Below, piece after piece: positions 10,912 to 22,258 of a stretch of DNA of 64,000 nt. This DNA comes from Blakeslea trispora (lineage: Eukaryota > Mucoromycota > Mucoromycetes > Mucorales > Choanephoraceae). The translations under genes were made by a program, and so were the position numbers. The DNA lies in NCBI GenBank assembly GCA_025331445.1, contig JAIWNE010000099.1:59759-123758 (forward strand), given 5' to 3'. How positions within the stretch are numbered: the first letter of the stretch is position 1; each line of letters begins with the position of its first letter. The notes below the pieces were generated by a model. It made no database searches, was not told the origin of the DNA, and saw only the letters and a list, made by a program, of their open reading frames with translations.

Positions 10912-12839
10912 TAAAAATAAATCTATGCGTAGTTGCGGAGTGGTATTTTTGAATAAATAAGAAAAGAAAAAAAAATAGTTGAGGAAAGAAAAAGAAAAAA
11001 ATATTGGTTTTTCGAATTGAATTTGCGTACCACATTTTTTTTTTTTTTCTTCATACGCAAAATTAAAACAGCGTGCGCAAACAAAAAACCCCAGTACGCA
11101 AAAATTAAAATAGCGTACGCAAATTCAGTTCGAAAAGCCAATAGAGAAAGAAAGAGAAAGGAAATAAAGGTGTGAAAATAGGATCGCAGATTCAATTTTC
11201 TTTCCGCCCTTCTTGCGGTAACTTGTAGTATAAATGATGTTAATCGACGGTCATTGAATCTACAGTTGGCAGTTATGTCGGGTTACTCAAATGGTCGACC
11301 AATATTCAATTGACAGCTTTAATTTTTCCCCCCCTTTTTCTCTCTCTCTCTCTCTCTCTTTATCTCCTCATCCTCATTTCCCCCCTTTTTTTTCCTTTCT
11401 TCATGACTGTCTTATTATAAAAAAGAAAGCAAAAACCAATCATATGCTCTTGATGAATGAGCAAAGCAATAACATCATGCATAGTAAGGCCCAATATGAA
11501 TAAAAGGAAATAAAAAGGTAAATTTGATCAGAAGCCATAAAAAAAGTAGGCACGTTGCTTTGTTGCACAAAATTGGATCAAATCGAGTGTTCCAGCTATC
11601 CTTTCTTTCTTTCTTTCGGGAATGAAACATACAGGTTCATCTTTCAGGGTTTACCACTAAAAGAAATATACCTCTTTTACTGGATTAGAAAATAGCTCGA
11701 AAGGAAGAGTAGACTAGAGCATTAAAGGCAAACTCATTAAAAAGACGAAACCTGAATGGTTGCAATCTAGTCATAAGTGGATGATTACGAGACAAAAAGG
11801 GACGATGATGGCCAAGGCCGTCACAAGCCTAGAAATCGAATTTGGTTATTTAGGGTCACATTTTGCTTTGAAAATCTTTCGTTCACTAAACTCTAATTCA
11901 TGTATTACCCTCACCCAAAAACAAGAGATAACAGAGCACAAACTGCTTCGGTCAGACTTGTATACAAAAAAGAAACAGTCATCATTGTGCAATAGTAAGC
12001 AAAGGGAGAGAGAGAGGAACGCAGGAGTACCTTTTTTTAACATCTACATTGAAGCACATGTCAATTTGCGCCACTTTGCGTTGACTGGTCATGCACAACT
12101 GATAACCCCACCAAAAAGAAAATAATTGCCATTTCTTTTTTTTTTTGAGTATGCTAACAGATTTCTTCCTGCTTTAATTATCTCTGGGAAACATTCATGA
12201 TTATGAGTTACTGTAACAAAAAAAAAAAAAGGAAAACAAATAACTTTTATTATGAACTTTCTTTACAGTGTATCGTCAAACAAAGATAAGTAAATGACTT
12301 GGGTGCCAAAGACATATAACAAAAACAAATACATGCTTTGTCGTGAGAAAACAAGAGTGATACTTTTTGATTCCAAACATATGGTTTGTTAACCCCCTTT
12401 CTCTCCTAAAAAGAAAAGTTCTTTGGAGTGTTTTAAAGAAACTACTTTTATGACATGTAGAGTGTATTCATACAGCTCTTTCTTTTTTGGGAAATGTCGG
12501 CTCTGGGGCACCGAGACTTGTAAATACAAGCAATGATGAATAACATGATTGTCATCATAGAAATTTCCTACTTTCACTTTCTTCATTAATGGATGAGAAA
12601 GCTAAATAATTTACAGTTTTTATTACTTAAAAGAAAGAGAGATGTTTTAGGGCAAGTTGTCTAGACAACAATTACAATATAAACCAAGAGCATTCATAAA
12701 CCAAGAAAAAAAAAATGGAGAGCAAATACGATCCATTTGCCTCCTAACTCTTTATCCTTTTCTTGCTCTCTTTCCCTCCCAGAATCTCACCATGAGAGAA
12801 AACGGCTACTTTTGATTTGTTCTTATTGTTTGTTGTATT
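10912..12839. other. Intergenic region with inverted repeat and CT tract
   Basis: No supportable gene. It contains the 141-bp inverted-repeat element (11003-11143, separate entry), a CT microsatellite (about 11339-11359) flanked by C-runs, and several poly-A/poly-T runs. A + strand open frame at 11760-12125 has no ATG and translates simple sequence in part. A minus-strand ATG frame at 12389-12586 (65 aa) has no homologue known to me. Confidence 0.5.
11003..11143. repeat. 141-bp inverted-repeat (MITE-like) element
   Basis: The 28-bp arms 11003-11030 and 11116-11143 are inverted copies matching at 26 of 28 positions. They start attggtttttcg and end cgaaaagccaat. The interior holds two related units of about 28 bp (near 11055-11083 and 11096-11123) sharing acgcaaaattaaaa and cgcaaa. 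It lies about 90 bp upstream of the acidic unknown gene. There is no ORF inside and no obvious target duplication. It may be a tiny non-autonomous transposon or a palindromic regulatory region. Confidence 0.7.
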
Positions 12840-13139
12840 TTAGTCTTGGTAAAAGTACAAAAAAGTAAAAGCTGCTATTCCCAAACCAGCAGAATAGCTC
12901 TTTCGAGTCCAAACAGAGGTGTTGATTCTTGTATGCTGTACTATGTGCTGTTGCTGTCTATATCGGTTACTGCTTAAAAACTCATAGGCAGTAGTAATTT
13001 TTGTAAAGTCAACGCTGCTGTTTGGCTTGGCTACGTCTGGATGATGTATTTTGCATAATGCCAAGTATCGTTTGCGTATCTCTTTTTTGGTGCAAAACGA
13101 ATCAACACCTAATATTTGATAGGCAGTTTTGGTATCCAT
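12840..13139 (-). CDS. J-domain (DnaJ/Hsp40) protein with C-terminal membrane segment
   Basis: A single exon encodes 99 residues from the ATG at 13139. An upstream in-frame ATG at 13274 would add 45 hydrophobic residues translated from leader sequence and is less likely. The J-domain covers residues 4-65: TAYQILGVDSFCTKKEIRKR, then the HPD motif in KIHHPDVAKP, needed to stimulate Hsp70 ATPase, then a third helix ending AYEFLSSNRYR. The end (SAGLGIAAFTFLYFYQD) is hydrophobic and could anchor the protein in a membrane, placing the J-domain at an organelle surface. The partner is presumably an Hsp70. The protein is short even for a type III J-protein. Confidence 0.85.
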   Translation of the reverse strand: MDTKTAYQILGVDSFCTKKEIRKRYLALCKIHHPDVAKPNSSVDFTKITTAYEFLSSNRYRQQQHIVQHTRINTSVWTRKSYSAGLGIAAFTFLYFYQD

Positions 13140-14302
13140 GAACAAAAAAAAAAATTTTTTTGGAGAGATATAGGCTATAAATAGGCAAAGGAAGGAATGG
13201 GCCACTGTAAGGAGATGTTTGCAAGAAAAGAAAGCAAACAAATAATAATAAAAACCCGCCTGATAGGTGAACAAGACTCACGTGGACCCCTCTAACACAC
13301 ACACTCTATGATGGCCTCTGTCCTTTATTTTTTTTTTCTCAGCTAAAATAATAAACGGAGATCCACGTTTTGTAACTCAAAAAAAAATACTCGCGTGTAT
13401 TTAATTTATCCGAGTGACACAATTTGTAGCAATCAAAGTGTGTGGTCTAGAGTGATCATTGCGAACTGATGGATGCTTTTTCACCAAAAGCTCCCTTTTC
13501 TCTAACACCAGGAGGTTTATTAGTCATACTTTGAGAAATAAGAAGTAAAGAAAAAGATGCTCTTACCTCATCTTTTCTGTCTTGTTTATTCTGTTGACCT
13601 ACTTCAGCTTTAGAATGGTCAGATAGGCGAAAAGGCAAACATATTTGCTCGAGAGCAGGGCTCCTTTTTTCTTAGGCTCAATACTGTCTTGATAACCTGA
13701 TTATACCAAGGCTATATGTGTTGACAGATAGTAAACGTTTGTATCCGTTAGAACATTAAATTCGTGTTATTTGAAAAAGTTGAATTCAGAACTTCTTAAT
13801 GCTAGACTTGCTACATTTAGTCTACTGCTTCTTTCTTGAGATGTATCATACTCAGGCAATTGAGTATAAAGACAAATGCGTCTGAATCTCTTAAAAAATA
13901 ACGGAATTGTATGAGTTGCTCAAGCCAAATTCTTTTTTCTTTTGGATGGAATCAGAAGCCTGGGTATTTGTCAAAGAGGATTGTGAGCAAACTACTAGCC
14001 TTACTTTTTGTGTTCAATAGGGTGGTTATCCTATTACTCTTTTAAATGTTTGGTGCAGATATGCTCTAATAACTCCGGGGCTTATTTTAACCAAGTAATA
14101 CTTGAGTGTAAGACCATCTACACAATGAACCCATTTGAATCAAGAAAGTTACGCAAATTTCAGAATCGCATGATGATAGTCACATCTATTTTGTGTAGGC
14201 AAACACGATACTGCTTTGTATCCTTACTTTCTTTTTTTTTTTTCCTCTCTCACACTTCTTCTTTATTTCCAAAAAAAAAAAGAGTCAAAGTTTTTCATAT
14301 CC
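13140..14302. other. Intergenic region upstream of fumarase
   Basis: No gene can be defended. On the minus strand 13456-13670 holds an open stretch with a possible short intron and a final segment reading MTNKPPGVREKGAFGEKASI, but no acceptable start codon; it may be a truncated gene. The 80 bases before the fumarase ATG are a T-run/A-run leader. Confidence 0.45.
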
Positions 14303-16185
14303 ATGACAACCGAATTCCGTATTGAAACTGATTCCTTTGGTGAAATCCAAGTACCTGCTCATGTTTATTGGGGTGCACAAACACAAAGGTAACAAAAGAA
14401 AGATACGCGTCCCTGACTTTTTTTTCTTAAAAGAAATCAATGTAACCATATTCAATCCAGATCATTTGAAAACTTCAAAATCGGTGGTGCTGAAGAGCGT
14501 ATGCCTTCTGCTTTAATCAGAGCGTTTGGTATTTTAAAAAAGGCTGCTGCTAAAGTAAATGTTGAATATGGTATGGATCCTAAGGTCTCAGAAGCCATTC
14601 AACAAGCTGCAACTGAAGTCATTGCTGGCAAGCATAATGATCAGTTTCCTTTGGTTGTATGGCAAACTGGTTCTGGTACTCAAACACAGTAAGTTAAAAA
14701 AAAAAAGAAACATCCCACAAAGCTTAATGTGTTTTTTTTTGATTGTCCTATCAAGTATGAACGTGAATGAGGTCAGTGCCCAGTGCTTTATCTCTCATTT
14801 GAAACTCAAATTTTAACTTTTTTTTTTAGGTAATTTCTAACAGAGCAATTGAAATCCTTGGTGGTCAAATTGGTAGTAAGACACCAGTTCATCCCAACGA
14901 TCATGTTAATATGTCTCAATCTTCAAATGATACGTAAGTTGTAGAAAATAGCTCTTTATTTCCACTCATAAATAGAATGGTTTGACAAAATGCAAATCAT
15001 AGTTTCCCTACTGCAATGCATATTGCTGCTGTTGTTGAAATCAACCAAGATCTTATTCCAGTATTGACTGAACTTCGTGATGCACTTGAAGCAAAGTCAA
15101 ATGAGTTTCAAGATATCATCAAGATTGGCCGTACACATCTTCAAGATGCTACTCCTTTGACATTAGGACAAGAATTCAGTGGTTATGTCCAACAACTGAC
15201 CTATGGTATCGAACGTGTTCAAGCAACTTTGCCTCGCTTGTCTCGTTTGGCTCAAGGTGGTACTGCTGTTGGTACTGGCTTGAACACGCATAAGGGTTTT
15301 GATGTCAAGATTGCACAAACTGTATCTGAATTCACCGGCTATTCATTTGAAACTGCTCCTAATAAAGTAAGAAAGAACAAATTTATACAAAAAGGACCAA
15401 TATAGAGAAAAAAAGCTTACTTTTTTTTTTATTTATTTATTTAGTTTGAAGCTTTGGCAAGTAATGATGCCATGGTTGAATGTTCTGGTGCTCTCAACAC
15501 AATTGCAGTATCTTTGATGAAGATTGCTAATGATATTCGATTCCTTGGATCAGGTCCTCGTTGTGGTCTTGGTGAACTCTCCTTGCCTGAAAATGAACCT
15601 GGATCTTCCATCATGCCTGGTAAAGTAAATCCTACTCAATGTGAAGCTTTGACAATGGTGTGTGCTCAAGTCATGGGTAATCATACTACCGTTTCTGTTT
15701 CAGGTAGTTATGGTCATTTTGAGGTAAGGCGTTCGAATTTGAATATCACAAAAAGGGAAAATTCATTGGGTTCCCCTTCTCTGTCTATTTCATAGCTGAA
15801 TGTATTTAAACCCGTGATTATCAAAAACGTACTTCAATCCATTCGATTGTTAAGTGACGCATCTCGTTCTTTTAAGAAGAATTGTGTCGTAGGTATTATT
15901 GCCAATCGTGATCACATCAAAAACATCATGAACAGAGTAAGTCATACCGATTTATAGCCAGATAAGGCAAACATGGGTCTTATTTTCCTTTTTTATTTTT
16001 TTTAGTCTCTCATGTTGGTAACATCACTTAATCCTTATATTGGCTATGATAAGGCTGCTCAATGTGCAAAGAAGGCACACAAAGAAGGCATCACCTTGAA
16101 AGAATCTGTACTTGCCATGGGCTACTTGACTTCTGAACAATATGATGATTATGTTCGCCCTGAAAACATGATTAATCCTCAATAG
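14303..16185 (+). CDS. Class II fumarate hydratase (fumarase)
   Basis: Eight exons (14303-14388, 14461-14688, 14756-14771, 14830-14933, 15003-15366, 15445-15723, 15796-15936, 16006-16185) join in frame to give 465 residues. Fumarase converts fumarate and water to L-malate. Motifs are all present: QTGSGTQT, the substrate-binding stretch [28 protein letters not shown] with the active-site Thr-His, and the family signature [13 protein letters not shown]. Exon 3 is only 16 nt. The predicted start [13 protein letters not shown] aligns directly with the enzyme core and has no mitochondrial presequence, so this model is the cytosolic form. A mitochondrial isoform would need an upstream start, which I could not find. 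With this splicing the usual Asn after GTQT reads His. The stop lies only 21 bp from the stop of the opposing gene. Confidence 0.95.
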
Positions 16186-16206
16186 ATAATAAAAAGAAGC
16201 ACATTT

Positions 16207-19200
16207 TTATTTTTCAGCAACAATAAGTTTGTGTTGAATCAGCTGTTCTTGAACCTCCTGACATAGTAGAGTTGCCTTTCTATAACGTGGATCCTCTGGA
16301 GATAGATCGGGATAATGTTTGCATTTCAGTTGTGTATCCATCAGCCAATTCTTGTATTCCTTCTCAAGCAACTGAGCGTCTCTCTGATTTAACGTCTTAA
16401 ACATAGAGAGTAATTCATGTCGTAGCAAGGCAAGTCTCTCACGACTGTTGAATAGGTCAACAGCAATCTTGTAGTGTTCAAGATGATACCAGTGACGATC
16501 ATTGACGTAATCAAGCTCAGGTGGTATCAGGTTTGTCTGCTTCAGGTCCAAGAAGGTTTGGAAGCTCCTTGTTTGGACATAAGGTGGTGGTTGAATGGTC
16601 TGGGTGAATATTCCCTTATCAAGGTCACGTAGATAGACAGAATGTGATTTTGATAGCATAATAGGAACAGCTGGACACCCAAATCGATCTCGTGTAATGT
16701 TGGCATACAATAGCTGTGTCTCTTTGATAGTGTGTGCACTGTATTGAATGTAAGAAAAGGCAACCAGACTCAATAGAGCAAATAACAAGAATGCCTTCAA
16801 ATGAGCTGTCACTCGACTTGTAAAGAACCAAGGCTCTGATTGGCTTGATATAGCCATTGGCTCCACTCGTGTCGCTGTCTTTTGGCCCTGGAGAGGCAGT
16901 GTTGAGCTGGCTTCAGTCTTGAGAGTCTCGGGTATCTCTGCAGTCTCCTTGCTGTTTGTTGCTGTTGTAAGAGATGAAGTTGATTTTGAAGGCATTACTG
17001 TTTTGTCAACCAAGTTGGAGCGAACGGTAGAAGAAGTTGATACTGTCAAGTGGGTTCGATCAAGTTGAGCTATAGGTTTTGTTTGGTTATCTTCTACAAA
17101 TGCCTCGTCCAGTTTGTCAAGTGGCTTTGGGCTTTCTGAATGTTCTGTAGTGGTCTGACCAAGCAAACCTGTATTATATTCAATTTGTTGAAGGCGCTCT
17201 TCGTCCACATCAGCCTTGATCTTCTTGGCAGCTTCAGTCAAGATAGGTATAAAGACATGTACACTATCTGACATACCACTTAACGCAGCTCTTGTTACAA
17301 TAGCTAACATAGGCATGAGTATGCTTGTATATCAACAATAGAATTGAATCATGTCACAATCTTACCTCGAACAAGTACACTCTTAATCCAACGAACGCCC
17401 AAGTAGCAAGTAAGTTGACATTCAGACTTGGTAACCCATGTGATACAATAGCGGACCGAAGGAATAAATGCATCAGCATAAGGAAGGGCGGCTGTCTTTG
17501 TAGAGATCTGCACAGTGTATCGACTAAGCCAGTGTTAGCAATTATGTTTGAGAAGAAGAAAGAATATAGCTTACATGTAATCCTCTTTGTTGATAAGAAT
17601 TTGAGTCTCTACTACTTCGGCTTCCTTCAGGCGTACTGGAAAACAATCAGTATGATATTGAGTATAGCCTTGATTTTTTCTTACCAATTGGATTTGCTAC
17701 AGGCATCCAATACTTTAGAATACGCTGCATTTTTCCTTCTACAAGCGACCAATTTGACACTGAAAGATCTATATATAAAACAGAGAAATAAAGAAGGAAA
17801 GGCGTTTTCTTATGATTAGCTATCATCACTTCTTGTACGTGTGTGTCTGTTGTTCTCTTACCATGTCCCTCAATGGCTGCTGTCTTCTGATTCCATACAC
17901 CACCATCTGTAGGCAAGGCATTTTGTTCGTCAGAAAACATCAATTCAAAGCATCGTTTAGCAGATATAGGCAAATTGATCTGTATGTCTTGTCTATCCAG
18001 ATGATCATCACAATTACATTGAACAGGGCTTTTGGGACACTCAATGTGTGTAGGTACCATATCAGCTATTTACATAGGTTCCCCCTTTTTTCTTTAGTAT
18101 GTATGCATAGCATGTAGTCAACATAAGAGACTTACGATCAGGTTTAGGTACTTGGACAATAACTACTTTTGGCATTTCATCGACTTCTGTTATGCCTCCA
18201 AGTGGTGGTGGTTCTGAATCACCTCGTTGACGTGAAGCAGACTTCAGGACATTTTCAATTTTGACTGTAGATTCAGGCCTGTTAGAAGATTGAGTGTCTA
18301 AAGTTTCTTTGATCTGTAACAATGCACCATTAGAATTGGCCAGGATGTTCACCACAGACTCCTTTGAGAGACTCTGCATCTTATCAAAAAGATCATGGAC
18401 AGGTAGAGGCTTATGAAGAGAAGGTAAGCAATCAAAGGTAGTATCTTTTTGCCCAAAGGAAACGGCCTACCTCAGTCCTCTTTGCATTTTCAACTGCCAA
18501 TTTAAGGCTTTCAGCTATAACTTGAACATCATCTATCATGAATCCAAAAATCAAGGGTTCTTTTGTTTCTGACTGTGTGTTGGGAATTAAACTAATGGAT
18601 AGAAGCATGTCTGGTTTCATGGTTTCGACTGTATCATCTATAGCTGAATGAGCAGATTCATCTTTGATCAGCTTGATTTCATTAATATCTTTCAATTGAA
18701 CAGCAATCTGTTAAAATCAATCAGTCGTTTTCTTCTCTGCTTTTTCTTATTGTTTTCTTACAGAATGAATACAGGTCATCAAAACACAACTGTAAAACCA
18801 AAAAGTTGTTTGCGTAACAAATCCACGGCCAGTGTAAGCATGTCCATAATCCGAAGGTGGATTGAGGGTTGAGTCGATGGAGACCCCAGTTCATCCTCAA
18901 AAAGATCAGAAGTAGGTAAGGCTGATGTCGAAATCTCTTTGGTAGCAGTTGGCTTCTTTCTTAAACAACAGACAAACACTACGCAAGAAAAAACTAAGTC
19001 ATTCTCTTTCTGTCTTTAACTAAAGATAATCCCCTTACTGTCCAATACAATCTCTTGTGATCCTACACCGCTAAAGAGTTGGCGTAATTCTTTATTGAGC
19101 ATGTTCATCTTTTCAGTATAGCCTTGAATGTCTACATTGGGTACATCCACTGAAATAACTTTAGGTGGCCAAATGACATGAGGCAAAGGCGTTTGATTGT

Positions 19201-20945
19201 TATCGTCCTGAACAATATGGTCTTCTGTCAAGTTGACCATGGTAGGCACAAGTGACCAAGGGATACCCCAAGAACCAGAAGGTAACTGTTGAATAGGAGA
19301 GTTGCCGGCTCTGGATGCTTCCCAGACAAGCAAAGGTGTTAAAGAGAGAGAACTGGCTAGCGTAGCATGTTGGTCTGGTGTGGTCGATATCATGACGACA
19401 GATGATTCTTGTAACAGACCAAAGTCCTGAGTGATTGAACGATTGGCTGATGGTGATAGGCAAACACTATCTCTGGGTCTGACAGGATGCTTGTTCTGCA
19501 AAAACACCTGAATCCAACTCTTCATCTCATCTTCTGTCTCTGCCTGTAAAACGAGCAAAGTACTTGAATTGGTCAACACGAGCTCAAAGCAAAATCGCCT
19601 ATCACAATCCACAGTTGTGTTGATGTCACAATCTGTCAACCGTATTCTCAAGTCGCTTGTCACCAATGTCTTTGTTTTGTCCACTTGGCCTGATCCGAAA
19701 TAGCCTCCGTGCAAATAAAACCATTTCCGGTTCCATGAATGACGTGCCTTGACAAACAGATAGCCCCATTTAGAGTATGTAAGCTGAGTTTCAGGTGTTT
19801 GGGTTGTTGTGGATGCTACATACTTTTCAATATCTCGATCTGGCATAGTTAATTGAATGAATTCATCCTCTAGTTGCTTACGAGCCAACTGTTGTTGATA
19901 GAGTTGATAAGAGCAAGTGAATTTGTCCTACCATGATCATAACTAAGTCTTTTTTTTTTGTTTTTATGGCTGTCATCTCTACTTACATTTGAATGCTTCC
20001 AATAAGATAAGGCAGCGTCTAGATTAGTCCAAATCTGAATATCATCAAAAAACCGTTTTTGAGCAATGGTTGCCTTTGAAAATCTCTCAAATAAATGTCG
20101 TTCTAGTAGAGAGCGAAAGCCAAGTACTTTGAGCATATATTGACCTGACATGCGAACGTATTGTTTTCTTGCTTCATGTAGACGAAATGCTGCTTCACGA
20201 ATGGAAGAAGGATCTTTTGATTTGTTGATAGCACTGTATTTTGCCAATTGAGTCTCATATCTCTCGAATACTTTTTCAAATTGCTTTCGAAATCCCTATC
20301 ATAACAAAAATGAGTTTGACAGTGGACTGAGATGACATTCAATATCGGACCTTAAAATCCTTTAGATGACTTTTGACATGCTGTTGAAGTGGTGAAATCA
20401 AGTTTTCCTCGAGGTTGGTTACCTTTTTGTGTTTTAAGAGAAAATATGCATCAGATCCATCTGTTTCCTCTCCTGCTCTCTCTCTCTATTACTTGTGGCT
20501 TAAGCTTACCAATTTGGCTTTAAATGTCAAGCTCTTTTGTAATGCATCAGCAAATCCTTTCATTACGGAACCTGAAAAGTTTGGATCTATTGTGTATAAA
20601 CAATTTCGGTTAAATTATAAGGCCGAAATAAACAATTGAATTTACCTATGAGCGTATCATCTATGCCCTCAGGAACCACTTTTTGACATAAACTGATAGT
20701 ATCAACATTCAACTCTATCCAACACATGCAATTGAGCTCAGTATATAGACACATATGTGTAAACTATCTCTTTCTTTACTATTCAATTTCTCGGTATATG
20801 ACTTCAAGTGTCTCGAAAAAGAATCCAACCACTGTTCTAACTGGTCTAGTTGACGATCGTGGTGATGAAGACTCGATCGGAAGACGGGTGAGTCTGTAAT
20901 AGCGTCATAGAGTGTAATGATAGGCTGAAAACTAGCCTCTTGCAT
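16207..20945 (-). CDS. Sip3/Lam-family sterol-transfer protein (BAR-PH-GRAM-VASt-TM), one-base frame break
   Basis: Fourteen exons give about 1291 residues if one missing base is allowed for. Order: BAR-like coiled coil (residues ~1-240), PH domain (~265-370, from KWGYLFVKARHSWNRKWFYL to MKSWIQVFLQNK), GRAM-like region (~510-620, TGRGFVTQTTFWFYS), VASt/StART-like domain (~745-915, from IQINLPISAKRCFELMF to CYLGVRWIKSVLV), a membrane segment (FLLFALLSLVAFSYIQ) and a charged luminal tail. Yeast members sit at ER-plasma membrane contacts and move sterol. Exon lengths sum to 3875, one short of a multiple of three. The frame changes near a C4 run at 18884-18887, where the upstream frame (DLFEDELG) and the GRAM frame meet and no acceptor is available. 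This is either a sequencing error or a true mutation. Confidence 0.85.
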
Positions 20946-21151
20946 ATTTGTCTGAGAATATAATGAAGAGTGAAAAAGAAAGTAAGTTTTCATATTAAAA
21001 AAAAAATTAAAAATACATCTAGAAAATAATGAAACAGCGCAAACTCTCACTTTATAATTTGATTTTTTTTTTTTGCCCAAGATATTCTTGGCTTGCCATA
21101 AATGATTGCTTTGTAAGAAACATGTGTGTTATACAGTCTAAAGTTTATTTC

Positions 21152-21419
21152 TTATTGTGCTTTGGGTGTTTGTTGTCGATCCACAACGACAACGGGTGAC
21201 ATCATTTCCAACTCTTGTTTCTCGAGATCTGAAGCTGGTTTCTTTTCTTCAATATAATCAGCAAGGTACATGCCTGCTGTGGCAAATGCCATACCAGCTT
21301 TATTCGCGATTAGCTTAAACAAGCAAAAAAATAACAGGTGCTTACTTACCGAGACCAAGTGTCACTCTTTGCTTTGGAGGAATTGCTTTATAAGATCCCC
21401 ATAGAGACTTTCGTTGCAT
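21152..21419 (-). CDS. Small single-pass membrane protein, 71 aa
   Basis: Exons 21350-21419 and 21152-21297 join with phase 1 and give 71 residues. After a short basic start (MQRKSLWGSYKAIPPKQR) comes one membrane segment (VTLGLAGMAFATAGMYLA) and then a charged tail (DYIEEKKPASDLEKQELEMM). The layout fits a small mitochondrial inner-membrane or respiratory-complex protein, but I do not recognise it. It is transcribed divergently from the JTB-like gene, with 118 bp between start codons. The intron has a gtaagt donor and supports a real gene. Confidence 0.7.
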
Positions 21420-21537
21420 TTCAATAGTTTAGAAAAAAAAAAGAAAAAAATCCAAGGAAAAAAGCAAAGACCTGTTTTGAGCCAATAAGATGGCGAATTT
21501 TTACTTTTTTTTTCTTGTGCGCTTTTTTTTTCAAATC
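21420..21537. promoter_or_regulatory. 118-bp bidirectional promoter region
   Basis: The only DNA between two divergent start codons (small membrane protein on minus, JTB-like gene on plus). It contains several poly-T and poly-A runs and no clear TATA box. Shared regulation of the two genes is an inference from the spacing. Confidence 0.6.
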
Positions 21538-22258
21538 ATGTTCATCAAAGCATTGTCATTACTATGCTTCATCTTATTGTATGCATACTACCTACTTAGT
21601 CTTCTTCTTTTTTTGGAAGCCTTACTAATTTGTTTTTTATTTTCCAAAAAAAAAGAAGCACTGTATTAGCTGAACTGGATAAACGAGCACCACCTTTTAA
21701 TATAGCTACAGAATCAGTTGGTGGTTCACGGCATTTAGGCGATTACACTCATTCTCATGAGACAGTAGGCAAATCAACGTACTCGTGTTATGCTACAGGA
21801 GAATGCGAAGTGTGTTCCTCGTTTGAGAAAGTAAGATCCCTTTCGTTATTTGTGATGATTTAAACACACTTATATTGTTTATTCAAGAAAACACAACCCT
21901 ATTGTTCAGAATTCGGCAACAAGCAGGCAGTGAAGTGTGAATGGGACGATCCAGAATTAGCGGATAGAAAGAATCAGACATCCTTTTATGACCATAACGC
22001 TATCTTTTTGCCTTCTTTCAGAGCTTGTCCTCGAGTCAAGAGTGTAGAGCGAGTACGCATGATTGAATTTGAGGTAAGCACTCTGGTTGGATATGTCTCA
22101 AGAAAGACAAAATGGTACTTATCTTTTTACCACTCAAAAAGGGAATCAATTTTGCTGTAGCCATTGTCTCTTTATTTGTCTTTGTCTGGAGACAGCGGAA
22201 GATGGCTAGAGAACAGTATGAAAGATTGGCACAAAGAATAGGCGTTACTGTTGTATAA
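21538..22258 (+). CDS. JTB-like single-pass membrane protein
   Basis: Four exons (21538-21578, 21656-21830, 21888-22073, 22142-22258) give 172 residues. The first exon and its junction form a signal peptide (MFIKALSLLCFILLSTVLA). The luminal part has the Cys pattern of the JTB (jumping translocation breakpoint) family: GECEVCSSFEKKTQPYC, AVKCEW, then FRACPRV. Next come a membrane segment (GINFAVAIVSLFVFVW) and a short basic tail (RQRKMAREQYERLAQRIG) like that of animal JTB. The animal protein has been linked to cell division; its role in fungi is not known to me. An insert of about 20 residues separates the last two Cys elements compared with the animal protein as I remember it. Exon 1 is only 41 nt, so automatic models may miss the signal peptide. 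Confidence 0.8.

Noticed and set aside
11760..12125. 121-codon frame on the + strand
   Set aside because: No ATG at the start, low-complexity stretches, no splice or family evidence.
12389..12586. 65-codon ATG frame on the minus strand
   Set aside because: No homologue recognised and no supporting splice or promoter signals; could be chance.
13456..13638. Minus-strand frame of 60 codons with possible short intron
   Set aside because: No ATG start, the 38-nt intron would shift the frame, and no upstream exon is visible. Kept only as a remark in the intergenic entry.
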